From positions 124,001 to 188,000 of the forward strand of contig JADFDQ010000003.1 in assembly GCA_018262705.1 (NCBI GenBank): a stretch of 64,000 bases of DNA, given 5' to 3'. The notes beneath the pieces were generated by a model that worked only from the letters and a program-made list of their open reading frames with translations, was not told the DNA's origin and did no database searches. Positions 8,741 through 17,187 of the stretch are shown here, in pieces. A program made the position numbers and the translations under genes. Numbering within the stretch: position 1 is the stretch's first letter; the number at the start of each line of letters is the position of its first letter. Source of the stretch: Xanthomonas sp. GTDB taxonomy: Bacteria; Pseudomonadota; Gammaproteobacteria; Xanthomonadales; Xanthomonadaceae.

Positions 8741-9655
8741 ATGAAGCTCGCCATCCTCTCCCGCAACGGCAAGCTCTATTCCACCCGCCGGCTGGTCGAG
8801 GCCGCGCGCGAACGTGGACACAGCGCCCGCGTGCTGGATCCGCTGCGCTGCTACATGCGGATCGGCAGCGATGGGTTCGCCATGCGCTACAAGGGCAAAT
8901 CGGTGGCTGGTTATGAGGCGGTTATTCCGCGCATCGGCACATCGATCACCCGCTACGGATGCGCGGTGGTACGCCAGTTCGAACTGATGGGCGCTTACAG
9001 CCCCAGCGGTGCCACCGCAATCGCGCGCGCGCGCGACAAGCTGCGCTGCCATCAGGTGCTGGCGGCCGACGGAATCGGCATGCCGACCACCGTGTTCGGC
9101 GACAATCCAGACGACACCGGCGATCTGCTGTCGATGCTCGGCCCGCCGCCACACGTCATCAAACTCAACGAAGGCACCCAGGGCGCCGGAGTGATGGCCA
9201 CCGAGAAGCCCTCGGCCTCGCGCGCCGCCATCGAAACCCTGCGCGGCCTGTATGCAAACTTTCTGGTGCAGGAATTCATCGCCGAGGCCGGCGGCGCCGA
9301 CCTGCGCTGCCTGGTGGTCGGCGGGCGGGTGGCGGCGGCGATGCGGCGGCAGGCGCCACGCGGCGATTTTCGTTCGAACCTGCACCGCGGCGGCAGCGCC
9401 AAGCCGGCGCGACCCAGCAAGACCGAAATCGCCACCGCGGTGCGCGCCGCGCAAATCCTCGAACTGGGCGTGGCCGGCGTCGACATGATTCGCAGCGCGC
9501 GCGGGCCGCTGGTACTGGAGGTCAACGCCTCGCCGGGCCTGGAAGGCATCGAGGCGGCGACCGGCGTGGACGTGGCCGGTGCGGTGATCGAATTCGTCGT
9601 GCATGAAACCGAAGCGCGCGCGGCACGACCGAACCGCAGCGCGGCCGTACTCTAG
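8741..9655 (+). CDS. rimK: RimK-type alpha-L-glutamate ligase
   Basis: A 304-residue ATP-grasp ligase. RimK adds glutamates to the C terminus of ribosomal protein S6 and can make poly-glutamate. The start at 8741 ([18 protein letters not shown]) has GAGG at a good spacing; the longer reading frame would begin inside the tRNA. N-terminal RimK domain to about 95, then ATP-grasp with [12 protein letters not shown] (nucleotide/Mg loop), [18 protein letters not shown] and the C-terminal metal-binding [13 protein letters not shown]. Length matches the family (about 300). The same gene lies near two-component genes in related organisms, but no functional link is evident here. Confidence 0.93.
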   Translation: MKLAILSRNGKLYSTRRLVEAARERGHSARVLDPLRCYMRIGSDGFAMRYKGKSVAGYEAVIPRIGTSITRYGCAVVRQFELMGAYSPSGATAIARARDKLRCHQVLAADGIGMPTTVFGDNPDDTGDLLSMLGPPPHVIKLNEGTQGAGVMATEKPSASRAAIETLRGLYANFLVQEFIAEAGGADLRCLVVGGRVAAAMRRQAPRGDFRSNLHRGGSAKPARPSKTEIATAVRAAQILELGVAGVDMIRSARGPLVLEVNASPGLEGIEAATGVDVAGAVIEFVVHETEARAARPNRSAAVL

Positions 9656-9667
9656 CGAAGGTCTGGG

Positions 9668-9757
9668 CAACTCCATCCTGGAGTTGTTGGCTCGCTCCGG
9701 GTCCGGGACATGCCCGGACTCTCCCACGCCCGATCAAGCACGGATGTGCTTGATCGG
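9668..9757. repeat. second cluster of three hairpins
   Basis: Between rimK and the response-regulator gene. At 9668-9686 CAACTCCA/TGGAGTTG has a 3-base loop. At 9701-9719 GTCCGGG/CCCGGAC has a 5-base loop. At 9730-9757 is a perfect 12-bp stem CCGATCAAGCAC with loop GGAT. The right arm of the last shares GTGCTTGATC with a hairpin upstream of the efflux operon at 57.9 kb. The first could act as a transcript end for rimK, although no T run follows. Confidence 0.65.
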
Positions 9758-9907
9758 CTTGAACCCCGACCCCGGCGCCTGATTGCCTGAAATCGACGGC
9801 GTTCACCTCGGCTTCCGCCAGCGCGGGCGCGGCTGTGCCAGAATCAAGCCAAGGCGCAGCAGCTCGCACGGTGCGGCTTCGCGTTCCAACGCCGATGGAA
9901 GAACGAC

Positions 9908-10588
9908 ATGCGCATCCTGGTCATCGAAGACAACACCGACATCGCCGCCAATCTGGGCGACTATCTTGAAGAATGCGGGCATACCGTGGACTTCGCCGCG
10001 GATGGCGTCACCGGATTGCATCTGGCGGTGGTGCACGACTTCGACGCGATCGTGCTGGATCTGAACCTGCCCGGGATGGATGGTCTGGAAGTCTGCCGCA
10101 AGCTGCGCGCCGAGGCGCGCAAACAGACGCCGGTGCTGATGCTGACCGCGCGCGACACGCTTGACAACAAGCTGGCCGGCTTCGAATCCGGCGCCGACGA
10201 CTACCTGATCAAGCCGTTCGCGCTGCAGGAAGTCAACGTCCGCCTGAACGCGCTGGCGCGGCGTGGGCGCGGCTTGCCGGCGCGGGTGCTGAACGTCGGC
10301 GATCTCGAATTCAACCTCGATACGCTTGAGGTTCGGCGCGAAGGAAAGCTCATCCAGCTCAACCCGACCGCACTCAAGATCCTGCAGGTGTTGATGCAGG
10401 CGTCGCCGGCCGTGGTGACGCGACAGGATATGGAAAGCCGGGTGTGGGGCGAAGAACTGCCCGATTCGGATTCGCTGCGGGTGCACATCCACGGCCTGCG
10501 CGCGGTGCTGGACAAGCCGTTCGATCAGCAAATGATCCAGACCCGGCACGGCATCGGCTACCGGATTGCCGTGCCCGGGATCGACTGA
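9908..10588 (+). CDS. OmpR/PhoB-family response regulator (ColR/PhoP-like)
   Basis: A 226-residue regulator. The receiver domain (1-118) has the acidic pocket ED (residues 7-8), phospho-acceptor D51 in IVLDLNLPG, the conserved Thr in LTARD and the Lys in YLIKPF near 101. A winged-helix DNA-binding domain follows (LNPTALKILQVLM, HIHGLRAVLDKPF, TRHGIGYRI). It is followed 6 bases later by its cognate kinase. The receiver resembles ColR/PhoP types, which respond to envelope metal or cationic peptide stress; that assignment is a family-level guess. Confidence 0.9.
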   Translation: MRILVIEDNTDIAANLGDYLEECGHTVDFAADGVTGLHLAVVHDFDAIVLDLNLPGMDGLEVCRKLRAEARKQTPVLMLTARDTLDNKLAGFESGADDYLIKPFALQEVNVRLNALARRGRGLPARVLNVGDLEFNLDTLEVRREGKLIQLNPTALKILQVLMQASPAVVTRQDMESRVWGEELPDSDSLRVHIHGLRAVLDKPFDQQMIQTRHGIGYRIAVPGID

Positions 10589-10594
10589 CGCGGC

Positions 10595-11926
10595 ATGGCC
10601 GGATCCGACGCATTACCCAAAACCGAACGCCGCCGCCAGGTTCGCTTCCGGCGCCGGCTGCGTAGCCGCATCATCCTGTCCTACCTGCTGCTGGGCTTCG
10701 GATTGACGCTGGCGCTTGCGTTCACCACCAACTGGGCGCGCGCCCGGGTCGAGACCCAGCTGGTCGAAGACCTGATGAATCGCAACCTCGATGAATCGTG
10801 GAAGCGCTTCGAGCAGAGCGGTGGGCGCGAGCCTGTGGTTCCGGTTCAGCAGCTGCGCGCGTTTTTCTACACGCCGGACAAATTCGACGACCTGCGACAG
10901 CACCGCCCCGAGTGGTACGGGCTCGGCGACGGCATCCACAACATGACCGTGGTCGAAGACGACGGCAGCAAGTCCTACTTCAAGCTGGGCGTGCGCAAGA
11001 CGCCGCAGGCGTGGTTCTTCCTTGCCTACGACATGTCGGAGTCGGCGCGCGGCGAGAAGCAGTTCAACAACGCGCTGATCGGCGTCGTCATCGTGTTTAC
11101 CGGGCTGTCGCTGCTGGTGGGCTGGTGGGCGGCGTCGAAGGTGATGAGTCCGGTGTCGGATCTCGCCCAGCGCTTGCGTCGTTCCGGCACCAGTTCCGAT
11201 CCCGAGCCGCTGGCGCCGCATTTCCCCAAGGATGAAGTGGGTGAACTGGCCAAGGCGCTGGACGACTATGCCGCGCGCCTGACCGAAGTGGTGCAGCGCG
11301 ACCGCGAGTTCAATGCCGACGTCAGCCACGAGCTGCGCACCCCGCTGGCGGTGATTCGCGGCGCGGTGGAGTTGATGCTGGCCAGGCCCGAGATGGACGA
11401 GCGAAGCCGCGTGCGCCTGCAGCGCATCCAGCGTGCCGAACAGCAGTGCACCGATCTGATCGGAGCGCTGTTGCTGCTGTCGCGCAACGAACGCGCGCAG
11501 GGCGAATGCGATGTCGTCAAGGTGGCGCAGCAGCAGTTGGAAAGCCACCGTGCGCAGATCGGCGGCAAGCCGGTCGAACTGCGACTGGAAGGCGAGAGCA
11601 AGGTGCTGCTGGACGTCGCGGATTCGGCGCTGGCGGTGGCGCTGGGGAACCTGATCGGCAACGCGGTGAAATACACGCCCAGCGGCGAAGTCGTCGTGCG
11701 TGTCGGCACGGAGGCCGTGGATGTCATCGACTCCGGGCCGGGTTTGAGCGCTGAAGACGCCGCCAACCTGTTCACCCGCGGCTACCGCGGCAGCCACGCC
11801 GGCCATTCGCAGGGCGGCGGGATCGGGCTGTCGGTCGTGCGCCGCCTGTGCGCGCTGTACGGGTGGGAAGTGCAGGTGCGGCCGGGTGCCGAAAATGGCG
11901 TGGTTGCGACGCTGCGGTTTGGTTGA
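10595..11926 (+). CDS. sensor histidine kinase, partner of the upstream regulator
   Basis: A 443-residue membrane kinase. Transmembrane helix 1 is at about 25-47 (IILSYLLLGFGLTLALAF), then a periplasmic sensor of roughly 110 residues rich in charged and aromatic residues, then helix 2 at about 163-183 (ALIGVVIVFTGLSLLVGWW). HAMP linker, dimerisation box with phospho-acceptor His near 244 (DVSHELRTPLAVI), N box LGNLIGNAVKYTPSG, and short G boxes (VIDSGPGLS, GGGIGLSVV). A single ATG lies 6 bases after the regulator stop, so the pair is co-transcribed. The sensor region shows no recognisable named domain; the signal is unknown. Confidence 0.9.
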   Translation: MAGSDALPKTERRRQVRFRRRLRSRIILSYLLLGFGLTLALAFTTNWARARVETQLVEDLMNRNLDESWKRFEQSGGREPVVPVQQLRAFFYTPDKFDDLRQHRPEWYGLGDGIHNMTVVEDDGSKSYFKLGVRKTPQAWFFLAYDMSESARGEKQFNNALIGVVIVFTGLSLLVGWWAASKVMSPVSDLAQRLRRSGTSSDPEPLAPHFPKDEVGELAKALDDYAARLTEVVQRDREFNADVSHELRTPLAVIRGAVELMLARPEMDERSRVRLQRIQRAEQQCTDLIGALLLLSRNERAQGECDVVKVAQQQLESHRAQIGGKPVELRLEGESKVLLDVADSALAVALGNLIGNAVKYTPSGEVVVRVGTEAVDVIDSGPGLSAEDAANLFTRGYRGSHAGHSQGGGIGLSVVRRLCALYGWEVQVRPGAENGVVATLRFG

Positions 11927-11929
11927 ACG

Positions 11930-12847
11930 TCAGACCGGCTCCAACCAGCCGTATTTGTCCTCGGTGCGCCCGTCGAACAGTCCGAAGAACAGTTCCTGCA
12001 GCCGCCGCGTCAGCGGGCCGGCCTTGCCGGCGCCGACCTGGCGCGCATCGACCGAACGGATCGGAGTGATTTCCGCCGCGGTGCCGCACATGAAGATTTC
12101 GTCGGCCAGATAGAGGTATTCGCGCGGCATGTCGCGTTCGACCACGCTGATCCCGGCGTCGCGCGCCAGCGTCATCAGCGAATGCCGGGTGATGCCGTTG
12201 AGCAGGGCGGCACTGACCGGGGTGGTGTGCAGCGCGCCGTCGATGACTAGGAACAGGTTTTCGCCGGCACCTTCGCTGAGCAGTCCGGTCGAGGCCAGCG
12301 CGATGCCCTCGCCGAAGCCGAGCCGCCGCGCCTCGCGCGCGATCAATGTGCCCGACAGATAGTTGCCGCCGGCCTTGGCTCCGGAAGGAATGGTGTTGGG
12401 CGCGAACCGTTGCCAGCTCGACACGCAGGCGTCGATGCCGTTTTCCAGCACGCCTTCGCCCAGATATTTGCCCATCGTCCAACTGGCCACCGCCACGTCG
12501 GTCGGGGTGGCCGCCGACAGACCGAAGCCGCCGAGACCGCGGAAGGCGACCGGTCGGATGTAGTCGGTGGTGTTGTCGTTGGCCTGGATGACCTCGCGGC
12601 AGGCCGCGTTGATCGAATCCAGATCGAACGGGATGTCGATCTCGTGGATCTTGGCCGAGGTGAACAGGCGCTTGTTGTGGTCGGTCAGGCGAAAGATCGC
12701 CGGGCCATTGGAGGTCTGGTAGCAGCGGATGCCTTCGAACACCGACGAGCCGTAGTGCAGCGCGTGCGCCATGACGTGGACGGTCGCTTCGGCCCAGGGC
12801 TTGATCTTGCCGTTGTGCCAGATCCACTGCGGGTATTGCGTCGTCAT
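11930..12847 (-). CDS. ilvE: branched-chain amino acid aminotransferase
   Basis: A 305-residue fold-type IV PLP aminotransferase carrying out the last step of Val, Leu and Ile synthesis. It starts at the ATG at 12847 (MTTQYPQWIWHNGKIKPW) behind GAGGA; the ATG at 12871 lacks such a site. Signature segments: HALHYGSSVFEGIRCY, YIRPVAFRG, SGAKAGGNYLSG containing the PLP-binding Lys, and EIFMCGTAAEITPI. It converges with the kinase gene, with only 3 bases between the stop codons, so no separate terminator fits there. Confidence 0.95.
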   Translation of the reverse strand: MTTQYPQWIWHNGKIKPWAEATVHVMAHALHYGSSVFEGIRCYQTSNGPAIFRLTDHNKRLFTSAKIHEIDIPFDLDSINAACREVIQANDNTTDYIRPVAFRGLGGFGLSAATPTDVAVASWTMGKYLGEGVLENGIDACVSSWQRFAPNTIPSGAKAGGNYLSGTLIAREARRLGFGEGIALASTGLLSEGAGENLFLVIDGALHTTPVSAALLNGITRHSLMTLARDAGISVVERDMPREYLYLADEIFMCGTAAEITPIRSVDARQVGAGKAGPLTRRLQELFFGLFDGRTEDKYGWLEPV

Positions 12848-12991
12848 CGTTGCGTCCTCGCTGCGATTCAAGAGTGCAATTGTGCCGCAATGTGCGTTTG
12901 CCTGCGTTTGACGAAAGTCACGCAGGAGCTGCGTCGTTGCGTGTTTCCACGTCTGCAGCGATGTGGCGAAGGGGATTGCGCGGAACCAGCG

Positions 12992-13585
12992 CTAGCCGCG
13001 AATCCACCAGCAGCCCATGCGCTGAACGATGCCGAACACCGTGTGCGAGGGGGTGCGTCCGTTGGAGAGCACTTGCTCGACGCGCAGGCCGACCAGTCGC
13101 TGCGGGCCGGGTGCAGGTGGCGGTTGTGCCGGATCCGCCACGGCTGCGGCGGATGGATCGGGGTCCGTCTCCATCCGCGCTGCCGCGTACACCGGCTGCA
13201 CGTCCACGAATCCGCGCGCGGCCATGGCATCGAACCGATCCATCAGCCGTTCCGCGGTGGCATTGGCGACGCCGGTCCAGTCGTAGATGCTGGCGATGCG
13301 GTTGACGTCGCCCGACTGCAGGGCGCTTTCCAGACCGTAGGCGAGATCACGCACGCTGCGCGCGCACATGCTGCGCAGCGCATTGCCGCCGTTGCCTGCG
13401 CCGACGGGCGAGATCGGTGCAAGCACCGGGCTGGCGCCGATGTCGTCGCACTGGCGGTCGGTGTAGACAACGTTCCCCGACGCCGTAGCGCAGCGGCGCA
13501 CCTGCGCCTGTGCCGGCGCAACGGGTGCGATGCCGGTCAGCAGGAAGGTCAGCACAAAGACGGGGACACAGAGCGCACGCCGCAT
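12992..13585 (-). CDS. exported hypothetical protein
   Basis: A 197-residue protein I cannot assign. Residues 1-27 are a signal peptide (VFVLTFLLTGIAPVAPAQAQ), so it is periplasmic or secreted. The mature N terminus, RRCATASGNVVYTDRQCDD, resembles the Cys-containing start of DUF4124-type secreted proteins. A middle helical part has paired Cys (SMCARSVRDLAYGLESAL), and the C-terminal domain contains VQPVYAAARM and ends MGCWWIRG. It sits between ilvE and metF on the same strand, with gaps of 80-140 bases on both sides, so it is probably a single-gene unit. Confidence 0.65.
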   Translation of the reverse strand: MRRALCVPVFVLTFLLTGIAPVAPAQAQVRRCATASGNVVYTDRQCDDIGASPVLAPISPVGAGNGGNALRSMCARSVRDLAYGLESALQSGDVNRIASIYDWTGVANATAERLMDRFDAMAARGFVDVQPVYAAARMETDPDPSAAAVADPAQPPPAPGPQRLVGLRVEQVLSNGRTPSHTVFGIVQRMGCWWIRG

Positions 13586-13665
13586 CCGCGCAGGGTACGC
13601 GGGCAGGCGATGGCGGGAAAGCCCCAGATCTGGCCGCGGGTAACGGTGCAGTCAGGAATCTGTCG

Positions 13666-14490
13666 TCAGGCCAGCCGCTGCAGGATCGCCAGCGCCGGTC
13701 GCGACAAATTCAACGTGTAGAAATGCAGCGCCGGCGCACCGCCGTCGATCAGGCGTCGGCACAGCTGGGCGACCACGTCGGCGGCCAGTTCGCGCACGCA
13801 TTCTACATCGTCGCCATAGGCGCGCATGCGCTGGGCGACCCAGCGCGGAATTTCCGCGCCGCAGGTTTCGGAGAAACGGCGCAGTTGGCTGAAGTTGGCG
13901 ATCGGCATGATGCCCGGCACGATCGGCACGTCGACGCCGAGTCGACGCACGTCTTCGACGAATCGGAAGTAGGCGTCCGGGTTGTAGAAATACTGGGTGA
14001 TCGCGCCGCTGGCGCCGGCATCGATCTTGGCTTTGAAGTGGCGCAGATCGACGTGGGCGTCGTCGGCTTGCGGATGGGTTTCCGGATACGCCGCCACCTC
14101 GATTTCGAAGTGGTCGCCGTGCTCGGCGCGGATCAGCGCGACCAGTTCGTTGGCGTGGCGCAGATCGCCGGTGCGCGCCATGCCCGAGGGCAGGTCGCCG
14201 CGCAGGGCGACGATGCGCCCGCAGCCCAGCGCGCGGTAGAGCTTGAGCAGGCTGCGGATTTCTTCGCGGCTGCCGCCAACGCAGGTGATGTGCGGCACGC
14301 CGGTGACGCCGTGGTCGCTGCGCAGCCGCTGCACGGTTTCCGGCGTGTGGCTCAAGGTCGAACCGCCGGCGCCGAAGGTGACGGACATGAACTGCGGCGC
14401 GTGCGCTTTCAACTTGCGCACGGTGCGATCGAACTGGACGCGCTGGTCGTCGGTCTTGGGCGGGTAGAACTCGAAGCTGAGGGGGAGCAT
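13666..14490 (-). CDS. metF: methylenetetrahydrofolate reductase
   Basis: A 274-residue FAD enzyme that reduces 5,10-methylene-THF to 5-methyl-THF, the methyl donor for methionine synthase. The start at 14490 (MLPLSFEFYPPKTDDQR) aligns with the family; ten upstream residues of the longer frame do not. Motifs: FEFYPPKT, SVTFGAGGS with the active Glu region just before it, ITCVGGSREEI, VALRGDLPSG, and ITQYFYNPDAYFRF. It is downstream of riboswitch-controlled ahcY on the same strand, separated by 126 bases that contain an AT-rich dyad, so it may have its own promoter too. Confidence 0.95.
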   Translation of the reverse strand: MLPLSFEFYPPKTDDQRVQFDRTVRKLKAHAPQFMSVTFGAGGSTLSHTPETVQRLRSDHGVTGVPHITCVGGSREEIRSLLKLYRALGCGRIVALRGDLPSGMARTGDLRHANELVALIRAEHGDHFEIEVAAYPETHPQADDAHVDLRHFKAKIDAGASGAITQYFYNPDAYFRFVEDVRRLGVDVPIVPGIMPIANFSQLRRFSETCGAEIPRWVAQRMRAYGDDVECVRELAADVVAQLCRRLIDGGAPALHFYTLNLSRPALAILQRLA

Positions 14491-14517
14491 CGCTGATTCC
14501 GGGGCCGGGAATAGATA

Positions 14518-14535
14518 CATCGCTTTATCGCGATG
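14518..14535 (-). promoter_or_regulatory. candidate operator dyad upstream of metF
   Basis: An 18-base inverted repeat, CATCGC-N6-GCGATG, lies 28 bases upstream of the metF ATG. It is in an unusually AT-rich pocket that also contains TATTAT on the metF strand (14542-14547). This could be a regulator site with a local promoter. I see no MetJ-type (AGACGTCT) or clear MetR-type site, so the regulator is unknown. Confidence 0.3.
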
Positions 14536-14616
14536 AAAAGAATAATATCAAAATTACGCGCACGACAACAGCGGCCGCGGGTGGATTCGCGTCCGTGTTG
14601 CCGCAGCGGCTGGTTT

Positions 14617-16062
<1,446 letters not shown>

Positions 16063-16090
16063 GGTTGGGCTCCGTGAGTGCGGTGGATGC

Positions 16091-16164
16091 GGTCACGGGC
16101 GCCGTTGTGCAAGACGGTTGCCGAGCCTGGCCGTGACAAATGCACGATCGCAGCGCCCCTCGGC
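16091..16164 (-). promoter_or_regulatory. SAH riboswitch in the ahcY leader
   Basis: Read on the minus strand, the leader contains GCCGAGGGGCGCTGC, then CCAGGCTCGGC, then CAACGGCGCCCGTGACC. This is the ordered consensus of the SAH riboswitch: CCGAGG pairs with the downstream CTCGG, and the GCGCTGC segment faces the later GGCGC in the pseudoknot. It ends about 28 bases before the ahcY ATG. In the known family, SAH binding turns on expression of SAH-recycling genes. The match includes all conserved blocks, with a variable spacer of about 17 bases between the first and second. Confidence 0.92.
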
Positions 16165-16174
16165 TAAACTGTGA

Positions 16175-16180
16175 ATTATA
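16175..16180 (-). promoter_or_regulatory. -10 box of the ahcY promoter
   Basis: A perfect TATAAT on the minus strand, 11 bases upstream of the riboswitch, so transcription would start just before it. A matching -35 hexamer is not obvious: CGCTTT at 17-base spacing or TTTCAT at 15 are the nearest. Confidence 0.65.
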
Positions 16181-16315
16181 GCGGGGCCGGGCCGATGAAA
16201 GCGGGTGCGGGCGGACAGTCGTCGATGGGCGAGGGTGTGTTGGCAGAACCGCAATTGACATCAAGCGCGTGATGCGTGATGCTTGACGCACCAATCCCGG
16301 CAGGAGCATCCCATC

Positions 16316-16549
16316 ATGCGCACCACCTTGCAGTTGGACGAAGACATTCTCTCTGCGGCGCGTGCGCTGGCGGCGCAGCAAGGCCGCACCTTGGGTGAAG
16401 TGGTGTCTGAGCTTGCGCGCAAGGGCTTGGCCCCGGCGGCCGCGCCGCAGACCCGCAACGGCATTCGTTTGATGCCGGTACGCAGCGATGCCAAGCCCAC
16501 GCCGCTGTCTGAAATAAACCGGCTGCGCGACGAACTGCCGTGGGCGTGA
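16316..16549 (+). CDS. VapB-like antitoxin
   Basis: A 77-residue protein. Its N terminus, MRTTLQLDEDILSAARALAA, is a ribbon-helix-helix DNA-binding motif, as in antitoxins that repress their own operon. The C-terminal half (RLMPVRSDAKPTPLSEINRLRDELPWA) would be the toxin-binding tail. The start at 16316 has AGGAG nine bases upstream. Its stop overlaps the start of the downstream PIN-domain gene by 4 bases, the standard arrangement of a toxin-antitoxin pair. It lies divergent to ahcY. Confidence 0.82.
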   Translation: MRTTLQLDEDILSAARALAAQQGRTLGEVVSELARKGLAPAAAPQTRNGIRLMPVRSDAKPTPLSEINRLRDELPWA

Positions 16550-17046
16550 GCACGCGCACACGAACGACTGCGCAGCAGCGTGTCGCCGATGCCGGCACGC
16601 CGGGGCCGGCAAAAGACACGGTTTGGCTGCTGGACGTGAATGTTTTGCTGGCGCTGCTTGATCCGGTACACCCACATCATGCACTGGCTCATGCTTGGTT
16701 TACCGATGCAGGCGCGGCGTGGGCCAGTTGCAACATCACCCAAAATGGCGCGCTGCGGATCATGGCGCACCCGCGCTATGGCAATGCGGTGGCATCGGCA
16801 GCGATTGCCGCAGAACTGCTGGCCGATTTATGCTGCCAGCCGGAGCATGTGTACTGGCCGTCTGATCTGAGCCTGCTGGACTCACCGCTAATCGACCGCA
16901 GCCGCCTATTGGCTTCCGAGCAAGTGACCGACACCTATCTGCTGGCGCTGGCGGTACACCACGGCGGACGCTTGGCGACGTTCGATAAGCGCCTGATCAC
17001 CAGCGCCGTGCGCGGTGGCGAGGCTGCGCGGTTTGTGATTGGCTGA
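16546..17046 (+). CDS. VapC-like PIN-domain ribonuclease toxin
   Basis: A 166-residue PIN domain protein. Acidic metal-binding residues are visible: Asp in WLLDVNVLLALLD near the N terminus, the following Asp/His-rich helix start DPVHPHHALAHAWF, and the C-terminal TDTYLLALAVHHGGRLATFD pair of Asp. PIN toxins cleave tRNA or rRNA, and the antitoxin neutralises them. I prefer the GTG at 16546, which overlaps the antitoxin stop as GTGA; a GTG at 16540 is also possible. The family is the TA-type PIN with a TFDKR signature. Confidence 0.85.
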   Translation: MSTRTRTTAQQRVADAGTPGPAKDTVWLLDVNVLLALLDPVHPHHALAHAWFTDAGAAWASCNITQNGALRIMAHPRYGNAVASAAIAAELLADLCCQPEHVYWPSDLSLLDSPLIDRSRLLASEQVTDTYLLALAVHHGGRLATFDKRLITSAVRGGEAARFVIG

Positions 17047-17098
17047 TGGCGGGCTGCCAATGCTTCGTCATCGCCTGGTGGCGGCCTACCAATGTTGC

Positions 17099-17176
17099 GT
17101 AGGAGCGCACCGCAGGGGCGCGAATGGCCTTCGTGTGACACCGCAAACGCATCGCGCCCCTGCGGTGCGCTCCTAC
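17099..17176. repeat. REPIN (two inverted GTAG REPs)
   Basis: A REP at 17099-17123 (GTAGGAGCGCACCGC...GCGCGA) and its exact 25-base reverse complement at 17152-17176, separated by 28 bases. This paired inverted layout is the mobile REPIN form. It lies in the 141-base gap between the vapC-like gene and the 3' end of uup, and the two arms could also form a transcript-ending hairpin for both converging genes. Confidence 0.9.
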
Positions 17177-17187
17177 GGTGTTTCGTT

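Noticed and set aside
9908-11926. Naming the two-component pair PhoP/PhoQ or ColR/ColS
   Set aside because: The receiver resembles both, and the sensor domain has no diagnostic signature, so a specific symbol is not supported.
16199-17180. Genomic island boundary around the TA pair
   Set aside because: The REPIN and TA genes suggest mobility, but I see no integrase, direct-repeat attachment sites or tRNA at this locus.
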